Of a stretch of 64,000 nucleotides of DNA, positions 33,691 to 42,606 are shown piece after piece. The stretch covers positions 186,001 to 250,000 of the forward strand of contig NZ_VZRB01000007.1 of NCBI RefSeq assembly GCF_008806595.1, written 5' to 3'. The notes beneath the pieces are model-generated. The model was not told where the DNA came from, did no database searches, and saw only the letters and a program-made list of their open reading frames with translations. This stretch comes from Streptomyces luteolifulvus (GTDB taxonomy: Bacteria; Actinomycetota; Actinomycetes; Streptomycetales; Streptomycetaceae). Position 1 is the first letter of the stretch. Each line of letters starts with the position of its first letter. The position numbers were made by a program, and so were the translations under genes.

Positions 33691-35097
33691 TTACTCCGTC
33701 CCGACCACGCCCGCCAGGTCCAGTGCCGCCGCGATCCGTACGGCCACGTCCTCCGCGTAGGTCGCGTCGGACCGCTCGAACGAGCTCCGGCCGGCCCCGC
33801 GCAGGAACGTCACCACGCCCAGCGTCCGCCCCCGGCTGCGCAGCACCGCGCACAGCACATGCACCGCATCCGCGGGCCATTGCCGGCCCAGCGCCCACTC
33901 CCGCGCCTGCTCGGCGGGCACCGACCCCGCGCTCGCCCGCACCGACCCGGCCCGCTCCACGCACTGGAGCGCCGGATGCCCCTGCCCGTAGCGCACCGGC
34001 AGCCCGGCCTGCCCCGTGAGCAGGCTCGGCCCGGGCGCACCGGAAGGCGTGGCCGCGGCTCGTACCAGCCGCACCGGCGCCGCCCCTTCCGCGTCGGACA
34101 GCGCGCCGCCCGCCACCCGGTCGATCAGGGCGTGGTCGGCGAACCCGGCGAGCGCGAAGTCCAGGTGGACGGTGGCCGCCTCGCGCGGGTCCTCGCACTC
34201 GGCGGCGGCCCGCGCGGCCCGGTGCAGCTGATTGGTCCGGAACCGCAGCAGCGCCGCCTCCTGCTCGCCCTGCTTGGTCTCGGTCACGTCCTGGAACAGC
34301 CAGCCGACGCCCAGTGGAACGGGCTCCTCCGCGAGCGGCGACGCCAGCCGCAGGAAGCCGCTGCGCCAGCACCGCCGCTGTTCGCCCTCGGGCATGCGCA
34401 CGCTCACCCAGATCTCGGCGGGCGCAGGCGGCGCGCCCTCCGCGAGCACATGGGTGAGCGCGCTCTCCAGCTCCTCCACACCCTGGGCGAGCAACTCCCC
34501 GAGCGGCCGGCCGAGCACGGACGTGCGCCCGATCCCGAGGGCACGGGCCGCGTGCGCGTTCACGACGGCGGGCCGCAGATCGGCGTCGACCAGGACAACG
34601 CCCCAGCTCGCGTCCTCGAACAGCGCCTCGCTCAGCGCGATGGACCGCTCCAGGTCTATCTGCGCGTGCACCTCGCTGAAGGCGCAGTACACACCGGCCG
34701 GCTTCCCGTCCGGGCCGCGCACGGCCGCGGACTGCGTGCGCACCAGCACCCGCCCGCCGTCCTTCGTCAGCAGCGCGAACTCGTGCACCTGCCGCCCGGG
34801 GGCCTGCATGGCGGACATCAGCCGCCCCTCGACCTCCTCGGCGTCCGCGGGGCGTACGGCCCATCCGGCGAACCCCTGACGGCCCACGGCCTCGGCGGCG
34901 GTCCACCCCAGGATCCGTTCGGCCTCCCGGTTCCAGTGGGTCACCGCCCCGTCCGCGTCGAAGGCGCACAGCGCCGCGTCCATGCCGTCGAGCAGCGCGG
35001 CAAGGAGATCCGAACCACCCGAGCCCTCCGGACCGTCCCGCCCGGGTTCGTCCGGTCCGAGCTCGTCCGTGGTCCCACTACGCCGGGAAGCACTCAC
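33691..35097 (-). CDS. PAS-PAS-GAF sensor protein without output domain
   Basis: 468 residues. The first PAS is at about 30-150 (MDAALCAFDADGAVTHWNREAERILGWTAAEAVGRQG, ending in YCAFSEVHAQIDLERS). The second, at about 155-280, is SEALFEDASWGVVLVDADLRPAVVNAHAARALG. The C-terminal ~180 residues resemble a GAF domain (ALQCVERAGSVRASAG, VHVLCAVLRSRGRTLGVVTFLR). No histidine kinase, PP2C, GGDEF or DNA-binding domain is present although the Streptomyces context usually attaches PP2C phosphatases to such sensors. It could be an accessory sensor for a partner protein. Soluble. Start ATG 35097. Confidence 0.85.
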   Translation of the reverse strand: MSASRRSGTTDELGPDEPGRDGPEGSGGSDLLAALLDGMDAALCAFDADGAVTHWNREAERILGWTAAEAVGRQGFAGWAVRPADAEEVEGRLMSAMQAPGRQVHEFALLTKDGGRVLVRTQSAAVRGPDGKPAGVYCAFSEVHAQIDLERSIALSEALFEDASWGVVLVDADLRPAVVNAHAARALGIGRTSVLGRPLGELLAQGVEELESALTHVLAEGAPPAPAEIWVSVRMPEGEQRRCWRSGFLRLASPLAEEPVPLGVGWLFQDVTETKQGEQEAALLRFRTNQLHRAARAAAECEDPREAATVHLDFALAGFADHALIDRVAGGALSDAEGAAPVRLVRAAATPSGAPGPSLLTGQAGLPVRYGQGHPALQCVERAGSVRASAGSVPAEQAREWALGRQWPADAVHVLCAVLRSRGRTLGVVTFLRGAGRSSFERSDATYAEDVAVRIAAALDLAGVVGTE

Positions 35098-35294
35098 CTG
35101 GACCCCCTGCCAAGCTGCGTCCGCACCTACGGCGCGTCGGTTCGCTCACTTGTCATCATCTAACTGGAACGTGACGCAGCACACATCGAGTTCCCCAAGA
35201 TTGAAGGAATCGTTGCGCGCCGGAGACGCGCATCGGCAGCTAAGCGCTCCGCCGGAAGTGCCGCGATGCGTCGTCGGCCGTCTGCGGCGCCATC

Positions 35295-35324
35295 GTGGCT
35301 GGTCGCGCAGTTCCCCGCGCCCCT
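35295..35324 (-). repeat. Dispersed intergenic repeat, copy 3
   Basis: GTGGCTGGTCGCGCAGTTCC followed by CCGCGCCCCT, the exact inverse of the core at 8541-8572. It is 46 bp from the IS element. Confidence 0.65.
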
Positions 35325-35369
35325 GCAGGGCGCTGCCGAACCGCAGCGGACTTAGCCCGACCTGCTTAG

Positions 35370-36804
35370 TGGTAGTTCGTTAAATCCGGCAGTAGAGGTC
35401 AATGCCGTGTCCGGTGGTGACCGCGTCGATCAGGGCCTGGAGCTCGGAGGGAGGGTCCTTGTCCGTCCAGGCTTGCCACCACCGATTGAGGGTGACGGCG
35501 GGGGTGAGCCAGGAACGGATGGCTCGTAAGGCCCTGGGCCAGCAAGGCTGTTGGGGCTGGTGGGACGGGGCGGGTCCCCCTCTCTGGCACCTCGTCGGGG
35601 CAGGGGTCCGGCGCGGACTTGGAAGTCGGCCCAGCCGAGTTCGTCCTTGACCTGTTTGTAGCTCTGCTCGATCCACGGCCGCAGGCCGTAGAGGCGGACG
35701 ATCTCGGCGAGGTCGGCCGGCGGGTGTGGGCTGGTGGTGGCGTGGAGTGCATCAGGGTGGGGCAGGTTGGTGGCCAGGTACCAGGTGGCCTTCTCCGGCA
35801 GGCTGGCTGGGTCGGTGGTGGCCACGACCAGGCGGCAGGGTGAGTCGGGGCCGTAGCCGGCCAGGCGGGCGTCGGCGGCCCACCAGGTCTCGGTGTGCCC
35901 GTCGCGGAAGTGACGCTTAACGGGTGTCCAGTCGCCGGGATGCTTGGCATTCTTCCAGGTCAGGGCGTGGGCGGCTTCGATGGGGGTGTGTGGCTGGTCG
36001 GCCGGGGCCCAGGTGCCGCGGTGCGGTTTGAGGGCGACGACGTAGGCCAGGCCGGCCTCGCGTAGCGCGAGGTACCAGTCGTCGCTGACGGAGTAGGCGC
36101 AGTCGGCGACCACCGCCCGGCAGCCGAAGCCCGCCTCCTTCGCGCGGGCCGCGAGGGCAGCGGCCAGCTGCGGTTTCGTGCGGAAGGCCGGATCGGAGCG
36201 GCCGCGGGTGAAGTGGTGGGCGGGGGTGTAGGGAGTGGCGTGCAGCGGGTAGTACACGCGGCCGTCGGTCCACAACGTGGTCACCGTGACGATGCCGCTG
36301 TCGGTCTTGCCGTACCGGCCCAGCCACTGCCGGCCCACGTGCGCGGTCGCCGTGCCGTCCTTGCGGTCCCCGGAGTCGTCGATCACGATGACCCCGCCGT
36401 CGTGCGGAGCCGTCGCCGACTGCTCGCGTAGCAGCTCAAGCCGCCGGTCGTTGACCCGTTCGGCCTCCCACGGGGACTCGGACAGGAAGAACTGCAGCCG
36501 CTGCACCCCCGGCATTCGCGCACCTGCCACCGGCTCCGCCCCTGCCAGGCAGGTGATCGTCTTGTTCCGCTCCCTCGGCGCCAGCAGCCCGGTCAGATAC
36601 TCGCGAAAACCTCGCCTCTGGGCCAGGCTGAAGAAGAGGTCGTCGAACCGGGCCGCGTAGTCCTCCAACGGACCCGGCGCAGGCGGACACGGACGGCGAG
36701 CGGTCATCTTCAGCCCCCTGCAAGGAAGTTGATTCCTACCACCGGCCTACGACCAACCCGGCCTGCCGTCAACCCACACCAGCGCCGAATTTAACGAACT
36801 ACCG
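35370..36804 (-). mobile_element. IS701-family insertion sequence, 1435 bp
   Basis: Ends GGTAGTTCGTTAAAT (35371-35385) and its exact inverse ATTTAACGAACTACC (36789-36803) define the termini, with one more mismatched base at each tip. TTAG at 35366-35369 and 36805-36808 is the 4-bp target duplication, the YTAG-type target of IS701. The single transposase frame occupies the whole element but is degraded. Confidence 0.85.
35380..36707 (-). pseudogene. IS701-family transposase (DDE_5), internal deletion and frameshift
   Basis: The N-terminal ~350 residues are intact IS701 transposase: VIVIDDSGDRKDGTATAHVGRQWLGRYGKTDSG contains the first catalytic Asp region, CRAVVADCAYSVSDDWYLALREAG the second, and IEQSYKQVKDELGWADFQVR the Glu region. 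After QVR the frame breaks. The natural C-terminus (RALRAIRSWLTPAVTLNRWW ... IDLYCRI) is found in another frame ending at 35380. The block that normally follows QVR (a VNCAFSFCW-type helix) is missing, so a deletion plus frameshift is likely. It is probably inactive. Confidence 0.75.
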
Positions 36805-37263
36805 TTAGAAAGCGCTCCCGCCCTGCTCCAGGCGCAGATCCACCCATTCCACGGTCTCCCCGTCCAGCACATACCGGTCGACCTCCACGAACCCGCGTGC
36901 CCGTGCGAACCGCAGTCCGTCCTCGTTGACGGCCAGCACACAGGTCTCGATCGCCCGGGCGCCGAGCACGCGCGCGTGCGCGAGCCCCTTCTCGTAGATC
37001 ACCGCCCCGAAGCCCTGTCTGCGGAACTCGGGCAGCACGCGCGCGATGACCGTCGCCACGGCCTCCTCGTCCACCGGCGGCCGCACGGTCGAGCAGCCGA
37101 CCAGGACGTCCCCGAGATAGGCGTTCTCCAGATGGAAGCGGCCGCTGCGCTCCCGTACCTCTGCGAGGTTCATCGCGGCGGGCGGCACGATGACGTTGTG
37201 CACCTGCCGCCACTGCTCGAGCATGGCGTCGCCGACGACCGTCTCTGTACGAAGATCAGACAC
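36805..37263 (-). CDS. GNAT family N-acetyltransferase
   Basis: 152 residues from GTG 37263. ATVIARVLPEFRRQGFGAVIYEKGLAHARVLGA holds the acetyl-CoA-binding RRQGFG motif (Q/RxxGxG/A), and LRFARARGFVEVDRYVLDGE is the C-terminal motif B region. The N-terminus (VSDLRTETVVGDAMLEQWRQVHNVIVPPAAMNLAEVRERSGR) is typical. The start lacks a ribosome-binding site and may be leaderless; the frame extends to ATG 37347. Its TAA stop is made by the TTAG target duplication of the IS element, so the insertion left it intact. The acetylated substrate is unknown. Confidence 0.85.
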   Translation of the reverse strand: MSDLRTETVVGDAMLEQWRQVHNVIVPPAAMNLAEVRERSGRFHLENAYLGDVLVGCSTVRPPVDEEAVATVIARVLPEFRRQGFGAVIYEKGLAHARVLGARAIETCVLAVNEDGLRFARARGFVEVDRYVLDGETVEWVDLRLEQGGSAF

Positions 37264-37364
37264 CGCAGCAGACAACCGCACACCGCGCCGAGCGTCAACG
37301 GAGTTCGGCGGCACGGCCGGTGACCAGCACAGATGTGGCGACTTCAAACATCCCGGAAAAACGG

Positions 37365-37393
37365 TTGATCGTGCGCCGATCGGTTTCTAAGGT
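37365..37393 (+). promoter_or_regulatory. Consensus-type promoter for a free-standing transcript
   Basis: TTGATC (-35), a 17-bp spacer and TAAGGT (-10), close to the principal-sigma consensus of Streptomyces. Transcription would start near 37400. It points away from the divergent acetyltransferase gene. Confidence 0.55.
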
Positions 37394-37399
37394 GTCGGC

Positions 37400-37617
37400 T
37401 ACACGAGAAGGGAGGTGGTTCGGCAGATGTATGAAAACCGGACGCGTGAGGTGACTGCGGGCTAGCGGCCCGCCACCACACTCAGTGCGGTGCCGGACCA
37501 GCACGTGACAGACGCGTGCAGCCGGCCCAATCCCAGCAGTCACCCGACCCGCGAGCTCGCCGGTACGTCCGGCCGGCTCCCCCGCCTTGGGCGGAGGGAA
37601 CCCGAGCTCGCGGGTCG
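37400..37617 (+). ncRNA. Candidate structured small RNA / leader with a 12-codon ORF
   Basis: Between two minus-strand genes, downstream of a good plus-strand promoter. It contains GGGAGG and a 12-codon ORF, a hairpin GCGGGC-tagcg-GCCCGC (37457-37473) that encloses the ORF's stop codon, a mismatched pair CACC/GGTG around ACTCAGT, and a terminal inverted repeat GACCCGCGAGCTCG (37547-37560) with CGAGCTCGCGGGTC (37604-37617) that could end the RNA. No gene follows in the same direction before pdxH on the opposite strand, so it is a separate unit. No known RNA family recognised. Confidence 0.45.
37427..37465 (+). CDS. 12-residue ORF within the structured transcript
   Basis: ATG 37427 preceded by GGGAGG at ideal distance; product MYENRTREVTAG. 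The stop lies in the loop of a stem, as in leader peptides. No amino acid is repeated to suggest attenuation. The strong ribosome-binding site is the main evidence. Confidence 0.4.
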   Translation: MYENRTREVTAG

Positions 37618-37634
37618 TCTGCGTTCAGGCACGC

Positions 37635-38303
37635 TCAGGGGCTGAGGCGTTCCACACGCCAGCTGCCGTCGGGCTCCGCCACATAGCGCAGCCTGTCGTG
37701 CAGACGGTTCTCGCGGCCCTGCCAGAACTCGACCGTCTGCGGGGCCACCCGGAAGCCGCCCCAGTTCGGCGGCACGGGGACCTGCTCGCCCTCGGGGTAG
37801 CGGGCCGCCAGTTCGGCGTAGGCGGCCTCGAGGTCGCTGCGGGTGGCGATGACCGAGGACTGGGCGCTGGCCCAGGCGCCGAGCTGGGAGCCGTGCGGGC
37901 GGGTGCGGAAGTACGCGGCGGTCTCGTCGCGGCCCGTGCGCCGGGCGATGCCCGTGACGATGACCTGGCGTGCCATCGGATGCCAGGGGAACAGCAGCGA
38001 GACGTACGGGTTCTCGGCGAGGTCGCGGGCCTTGCGGGAGCCGTAGTTGGTGTAGAAGACGAAGCCCTGCTCGTCGAAGTGCTTCAGCAGCACCGTGCGG
38101 GAGCTGAGGCGGCCCTGCGCGTCGGCCGTGGAGACGATCATCGCGTTCGGCTCGTAGAGGTGGGCCTCCGTCGCGGCCTGCTTGAACCAGCGCGCGAACT
38201 GCGCCACCGGCGTGGCGGGCAGGTCGGCCTCGGCGAGGCCCTCGTCCCGGTACTGCTTGCGCATCGAGGCGGGATCGGGGTGGACGGCGTCTCGGTCGGT
38301 CAC
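37635..38303 (-). CDS. pdxH: Pyridoxamine 5'-phosphate oxidase
   Basis: 222 residues. [48 protein letters not shown] is the FMN-binding start, [25 protein letters not shown] the central barrel, and [12 protein letters not shown] ... ERLSP the family's C-terminal signature. It oxidises pyridoxamine- or pyridoxine-5'-phosphate to pyridoxal phosphate. GTG 38303 is chosen from the family N-terminus; there is no clear ribosome-binding site. It is divergent from citA across a 232-bp regulatory region. The large inverted repeat at 37547-37617 lies 17 bp downstream. Confidence 0.94.
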   Translation of the reverse strand: MTDRDAVHPDPASMRKQYRDEGLAEADLPATPVAQFARWFKQAATEAHLYEPNAMIVSTADAQGRLSSRTVLLKHFDEQGFVFYTNYGSRKARDLAENPYVSLLFPWHPMARQVIVTGIARRTGRDETAAYFRTRPHGSQLGAWASAQSSVIATRSDLEAAYAELAARYPEGEQVPVPPNWGGFRVAPQTVEFWQGRENRLHDRLRYVAEPDGSWRVERLSP

Positions 38304-38357
38304 GCGATCATCTTGCCGTATGGACGGCCGCCGGCGTGGGCCGTCCCCGGTCCTGGA

Positions 38358-38399
38358 GGTGGCACTCAGTGCCACCAAGCACTCCCCAAAGGTGGCACT
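38358..38399. promoter_or_regulatory. Palindromic operator plus half-site between pdxH and citA
   Basis: GGTGGCACTCAGTGCCACC (38358-38376) is a perfect 9-1-9 palindrome. A second GGTGGCACT stands at 38391-38399. It is 55 bp upstream of pdxH and 160 bp upstream of citA. I cannot assign it to a known regulator. Confidence 0.55.
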
Positions 38400-38535
38400 C
38401 GGGGATATTGTGCTGCTGCCATCCCATCCCGATTGGGTGACCGCCTGCCGTACCGGGCATCACAGGGGTGACCGCTCGGGACCGCGAGTCCTTCGACCTG
38501 AGGCTTCGGTCGCACACATCATGAGGAGCCGCCTG

Positions 38536-39636
38536 ATGTCCGACTTCGTACCCGGACTCGAAGGAGTCATCGCGTTCGAAACGGAGATCGCCGAACCGGA
38601 CAAGGAGGGCGGCGCCCTCCGCTACCGGGGCGTCGACATCGAGGACCTGGTCGGCCATGTCTCCTTCGGCAACGTGTGGGGGCTGCTCGTCGACGGTGCC
38701 TTCAATCCCGGACTGCCGCCCGCCGAGCCGTTCCCCATTCCGGTGCACTCCGGTGACATCCGCGTGGACGTCCAGTCGGCGCTGGCCATGCTCGCGCCGG
38801 TGTGGGGCCTGAAACCGCTGCTGGACATCGACATCGAGCAGGCCCGGGACGATCTGGCCCGTGCGGCCGTGATGGCCCTGTCGTACGTCGCCCAGTCGGC
38901 GCGCGGTCAGGGTCTGCCGATGGTGCCGCAGCGTGAGATCGACAAGGCGCAGTCCGTGGTCGAGCGGTTCATGATCCGCTGGCGGGGCGAGCCCGATCCC
39001 AAGCACGTGGCCGCCGTCGACGCCTACTGGACGTCCGCCGCCGAGCACGGCATGAACGCCTCCACCTTCACCGCCCGTGTGATCGCGTCCACGGGCGCGG
39101 ATGTCGCGGCCGCTCTGTCGGGTGCCGTCGGCGCCATGTCGGGGCCGCTGCACGGCGGGGCGCCCTCCCGTGTCCTCGGCATGATCGAGGAGATCGAGCG
39201 GACGGGGGACGCGGAGGCGTACGTCAAGGGCGCCCTGGACCGGGGTGAGCGCCTGATGGGCTTCGGTCACCGGGTGTACCGCGCGGAGGACCCACGCGCG
39301 CGCGTGTTGCGCCGTACCGCCCGTGAACTCGGCGCGCCCCGCTTCGAGATCGCCGAGGCGCTGGAGAAGGCGGCCCTGGAGGAGCTGCACAACCGCCGCC
39401 CGGACCGGGTTCTGGCGACGAACGTGGAGTTCTGGGCGGCGATCATGCTGGACTTCGCCGAGATCCCGGCGCACATGTTCACGTCGATGTTCACCTGTGC
39501 CCGTACGGCCGGCTGGTCGGCGCACATCCTGGAGCAGAAGCGGACGGGCCGCCTGGTGCGCCCGTCCGCCCGCTATGTCGGCCCCGCTCCGCGCAGCCCG
39601 CGGGAGATCGAGGGCTACGAGGAGATCGCGCACTAG
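38536..39636 (+). CDS. citA: Citrate synthase (type 2-like, short)
   Basis: 366 residues. The sequence is typical of the short actinobacterial citrate synthase: VPGLEGVIAFETEIAEPDKEGGALRYRGVDIEDL, then GPLHGGAPSRVLGMIEEIE (first catalytic His), GFGHRVYRAEDPRARVLR (second His), and the catalytic Asp near FWAAIMLDFAEIPAHMFTSMF. It condenses oxaloacetate and acetyl-CoA at the head of the TCA cycle. ATG 38536 is preferred over ATG 38521 because GAGGAG sits 7 nt before it. A methylcitrate synthase role is also possible. Confidence 0.93.
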   Translation: MSDFVPGLEGVIAFETEIAEPDKEGGALRYRGVDIEDLVGHVSFGNVWGLLVDGAFNPGLPPAEPFPIPVHSGDIRVDVQSALAMLAPVWGLKPLLDIDIEQARDDLARAAVMALSYVAQSARGQGLPMVPQREIDKAQSVVERFMIRWRGEPDPKHVAAVDAYWTSAAEHGMNASTFTARVIASTGADVAAALSGAVGAMSGPLHGGAPSRVLGMIEEIERTGDAEAYVKGALDRGERLMGFGHRVYRAEDPRARVLRRTARELGAPRFEIAEALEKAALEELHNRRPDRVLATNVEFWAAIMLDFAEIPAHMFTSMFTCARTAGWSAHILEQKRTGRLVRPSARYVGPAPRSPREIEGYEEIAH

Positions 39637-39676
39637 GTGTATTGATCACGAGCGGGACCAGAACACCGAGCGCGAT

Positions 39677-40285
39677 TCAGTCCAGCGCCTCGTCCAGCAG
39701 GGCCGCCCACTGGGCGACGACCCGGTCGCGGCGGCCCGTGTCGTCGGTGAGGAGGTTGGCGAGACCGAGGCCGCGGGCCATGTCGAGGAGGCCCTGGACG
39801 GTTTCGCGTACGCCGGGCCGGGACTCGTCGGCGCCGAGGAGGTCGACGGCGATGCGGTGGGTCTCGCGGCCCACGCGGGCCTCCAGCTCGGTGACCCGCG
39901 GGCGCAGCTGGTCCTCGTTGGAGGCGGCGACCCACAGATGCAGTGCGGCGCGGAAGAGCGGGCCGGTGTAGAGGTCGACGAGGGCCGTCACCACAGCGCG
40001 CCGGTCCTGCCCCGCGCCCTCGGGGAACAGGGCGCGCAGGGCGGTCGAGCGTTCCTCGGCGACGTACTCGACGGCTGCGGTGAACAGGTCCTCGCGGGTC
40101 GGGAAGTGGTGCTGGGCGGCGCCGCGGGAGACGCCGGCGCGTTCGGCGACGACGGAGACCGTGGAGCCCGCCCAGCCGTGCTCGGCGAGGCAGGCCACGG
40201 CGGCTTCCAGGAGCCGCTGCCGGGTGGCCCGGCTGCGGTCCTGTTTGGGGACGCGTTCGCGTTCGGGTGTGGTCACACCGCCCAT
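39677..40285 (-). CDS. TetR/AcrR family transcriptional regulator
   Basis: About 202 residues. The helix-turn-helix (TRQRLLEAAVACLAEHGWAGSTVSVVAERAGVSRGAAQHHFPTREDLFTAAVEYVAEER) is of the kind found in acyl-CoA-responsive TetR regulators. The ligand domain follows. GTG 40276 shares the TGA of the enoyl-CoA hydratase (GTGA) and is a likely alternative to ATG 40285. As the last gene of the eight-gene operon it probably autoregulates the operon by binding the palindrome at 49803-49816. Confidence 0.9.
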   Translation of the reverse strand: MGGVTTPERERVPKQDRSRATRQRLLEAAVACLAEHGWAGSTVSVVAERAGVSRGAAQHHFPTREDLFTAAVEYVAEERSTALRALFPEGAGQDRRAVVTALVDLYTGPLFRAALHLWVAASNEDQLRPRVTELEARVGRETHRIAVDLLGADESRPGVRETVQGLLDMARGLGLANLLTDDTGRRDRVVAQWAALLDEALD

Positions 40286-41007
40286 GTGGGGTCCCGTCGT
40301 TCAAGGAAGGCCGACATTCCCTCGCGGGCGTCGGCGGAGGCGAACAGCCGGGCGGAGAGTCTGCCCAGTTCGCCCTTGTCCTGGTCGAATGCCTCCAGCA
40401 CCTTAGCCGTGAGCAGCCGTTTCGTCTCGGCCAGGGCCTGGGGCGCGGACCGGCGCAGCCCGTCCAGGACGGGTGCCAGTACCTCGTCGACGTCGTCGCC
40501 GGCCGCGGTCAGCAAGCCGATACGGGCGGCCTCGGCGGCGTCGAAGCGTTCGCCGGTGAGGTAGTAGCGGGCCAGTGCGCGCGGGTCCGTACGGGGCAGC
40601 AGCGGCAGCGAGATGACCGCGGGGGCCACCCCGATCCGTACCTCCGTGAACGCGAACGACGCCGCGCCCGACGCGGCCGCGATGTCGCACGCGCCCAGCA
40701 GACCGAGGCCGCCCGCGCGGACGTGCCCGGTGACCCGCGCGACGACCGGCTTGGGCAGCTCGACGATCTGCCGCAGCAGACCGGCCATCGCGTCCGGCGG
40801 CGGCGGGTCGCGCAGGTCGGCGCCCGCGCTGAAGGTGTTGCCGGTGTGGGTGAGGACGATCGCGCGTACCTCGCCGTCCTCGGCGGCGCGGGTCAGCGCG
40901 TCCGCCAGGTCGCCCACGAGCGCGGCGGACAGGGCGTTGCGGTTGTGCGCCGAGTCGAGCGTGAGCGTCTCGACGGCACGCGCGCGTGTGCGCTGGATCA
41001 GGGTCAC
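40273..41007 (-). CDS. Enoyl-CoA hydratase family protein
   Basis: 244 residues. LDSAHNRNALSAALVGDLADALTRA, FSAGADLRDPPPPDA (oxyanion hole 1) and VRAGGLGLLGACDIAAASGAASFAFTEVRIGVAPAVISLPLLPRTDP (oxyanion hole 2, active site) identify a crotonase. It starts with GTG 41007, overlapping the CoA-ligase TGA. Likely hydrates the enoyl-CoA formed by the dehydrogenase of the same operon. Confidence 0.93.
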   Translation of the reverse strand: MTLIQRTRARAVETLTLDSAHNRNALSAALVGDLADALTRAAEDGEVRAIVLTHTGNTFSAGADLRDPPPPDAMAGLLRQIVELPKPVVARVTGHVRAGGLGLLGACDIAAASGAASFAFTEVRIGVAPAVISLPLLPRTDPRALARYYLTGERFDAAEAARIGLLTAAGDDVDEVLAPVLDGLRRSAPQALAETKRLLTAKVLEAFDQDKGELGRLSARLFASADAREGMSAFLERRDPTWAV

Positions 41008-42569
41008 GACTGTTCCCTGAGCTGCCGGCGCAGGATCTTGCCGGAGGCCGCCCTCGGCACCCCGTCGATGAAGGTGACCTGGCGGACGCGTTTGTAGGGG
41101 GAGACGCGTTCGGCGACGTACATCATGATCTCTCCTTCGGAGAGGTCGGCGGCGGCCGGCTGGCGGACGACGTAGGCGTGCGGGATCTCGTTGCCCTCGT
41201 CGTTGTAGACGCCGATGACGGCGGCGTCCGCGATGCCGGGGTGGGTGAGCAGCAGGGCCTCCAGTTCGGCGGGGGCCACCTGGAAGCCCTTGTACTTGAT
41301 GAGCTCCTTGACCCGGTCCACGACGAACAGCCAGCCGTCGGCGTCGGCATGGCCGACGTCGCCGGTGTGCAGCCAGCCGTCGGGGTCGATCATGGCGGCG
41401 GTGGCGTCGGGGCGGCCGAGGTAGCCCTTCATGACCTGGGGTCCGCGGATGAGGATCTCCCCGGACTCGCCGATGCCGAGGTCCTTGTCGGGCTCGTCGA
41501 GGGAGACGATCCGCATCTCGGTGCCGGCGATGAGCTTGCCGACCGTCCCCGGCGGCGGGTTATCGGCGCCGACGGGGACGACATGTGTGCCCGGCGACAG
41601 TTCCGTCATGCCGTACGCCTGGCCGACCGGCGGCAGACCGAGCCGCCGGGAGCAGGCGGCCGCCAGCTGGGCGTCCAGGGGGGCCGCGGCGCTGATGATG
41701 TACTCCAGCGACGACAGGTCGTACTGCGCGACCGCCGGATGCTTGGCCAGGGCCAGGACGATCGGCGGGGCCACGTACAGGCCGGTGATGCGGTGGTTCT
41801 GGATGGCCGCGAGGAACGTGTCCAGTTCGAAGCGCGGCAGGAGCACGACGGTGGCGCCCTGGCGCAGGGGCGCGTTCATCAGGGCCGTCAGACCGTAGAT
41901 GTGGAAGAAGGGCAGCACGGCCAGGATGCGGTCGCCGGGCCCCATCGCGATGACGGGTTCCAGCTGGGCGAGGTTGGTGGCGATCTGCCGGTGCGTGAGC
42001 ATCACGCCCTTGGGCACGCCGGTGGTGCCCGAGGAGTACGGGAGGGCCGCCACGTCCTCCACCGGGTCGATGGCGACCTGAGGCTCGGGGGCCGCCGAGG
42101 CCAGCATGTCGATGAGCGAGCGATGTCCGGGGGCGCTGTCGCAGACGAAGATCTCCTGGACGCCGCCCGCGATCTCCGCGGCCCGGCGCGCGATGTCCAG
42201 CAGCGGCGAGACGGTGACGATCCAGCGGGCCGCCGAGTCGGCGAGCTGCTTGGCAAACTCCTCGGGCGTGGCGAGCGGGTGCACGGTGGTGACGGAGGCA
42301 CCCGCGCGCGTGGCGGCGTAGAAGGCGGTCGGGAAGGCGATCGTGTTGGGGCTGTGCAGGGCGAGGACGTCGCCCTTGCGCACGCCGGCGTCGGCGAGCG
42401 CGGCAGCGATGCGCCGGTGGAAGCGGTCCAGCTGTTCGTACGTGAGGGTGGTGCCGTCGGTGCCGTCGATCAGGGCGGGCGCGTCACCGAACTCGGCGGC
42501 CCGGCCGAGCACCGCCTCGTGGATGGGGAGTTCGACGGGCGCAACGTCTTCGTACTCGCTTCGGAACAC
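41004..42569 (-). CDS. AMP-forming CoA ligase (4-coumarate-CoA-ligase-like)
   Basis: 521 residues. YSSGTTGVPKGVMLTH near residue 175 (A3), YGMTELSPGTH near residue 320 (A5), GWLHTGDVGHADADGWLFVVDRVKELIKYKGFQVAPAELE (A7-A8, about 395-430) and GKILRRQL at the end (A10 lysine) are all present. It resembles plant 4CL and luciferase-type ligases. GTG 42569 has AGGAGG at the right distance; an ATG ten codons upstream is less likely. It converts the operon's acid substrate to a CoA ester. Confidence 0.94.
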   Translation of the reverse strand: MFRSEYEDVAPVELPIHEAVLGRAAEFGDAPALIDGTDGTTLTYEQLDRFHRRIAAALADAGVRKGDVLALHSPNTIAFPTAFYAATRAGASVTTVHPLATPEEFAKQLADSAARWIVTVSPLLDIARRAAEIAGGVQEIFVCDSAPGHRSLIDMLASAAPEPQVAIDPVEDVAALPYSSGTTGVPKGVMLTHRQIATNLAQLEPVIAMGPGDRILAVLPFFHIYGLTALMNAPLRQGATVVLLPRFELDTFLAAIQNHRITGLYVAPPIVLALAKHPAVAQYDLSSLEYIISAAAPLDAQLAAACSRRLGLPPVGQAYGMTELSPGTHVVPVGADNPPPGTVGKLIAGTEMRIVSLDEPDKDLGIGESGEILIRGPQVMKGYLGRPDATAAMIDPDGWLHTGDVGHADADGWLFVVDRVKELIKYKGFQVAPAELEALLLTHPGIADAAVIGVYNDEGNEIPHAYVVRQPAAADLSEGEIMMYVAERVSPYKRVRQVTFIDGVPRAASGKILRRQLREQS

Positions 42570-42606
42570 GGTTCCTCCTGGCACGACTCGGTGCGTCAAG
42601 CGCTGT

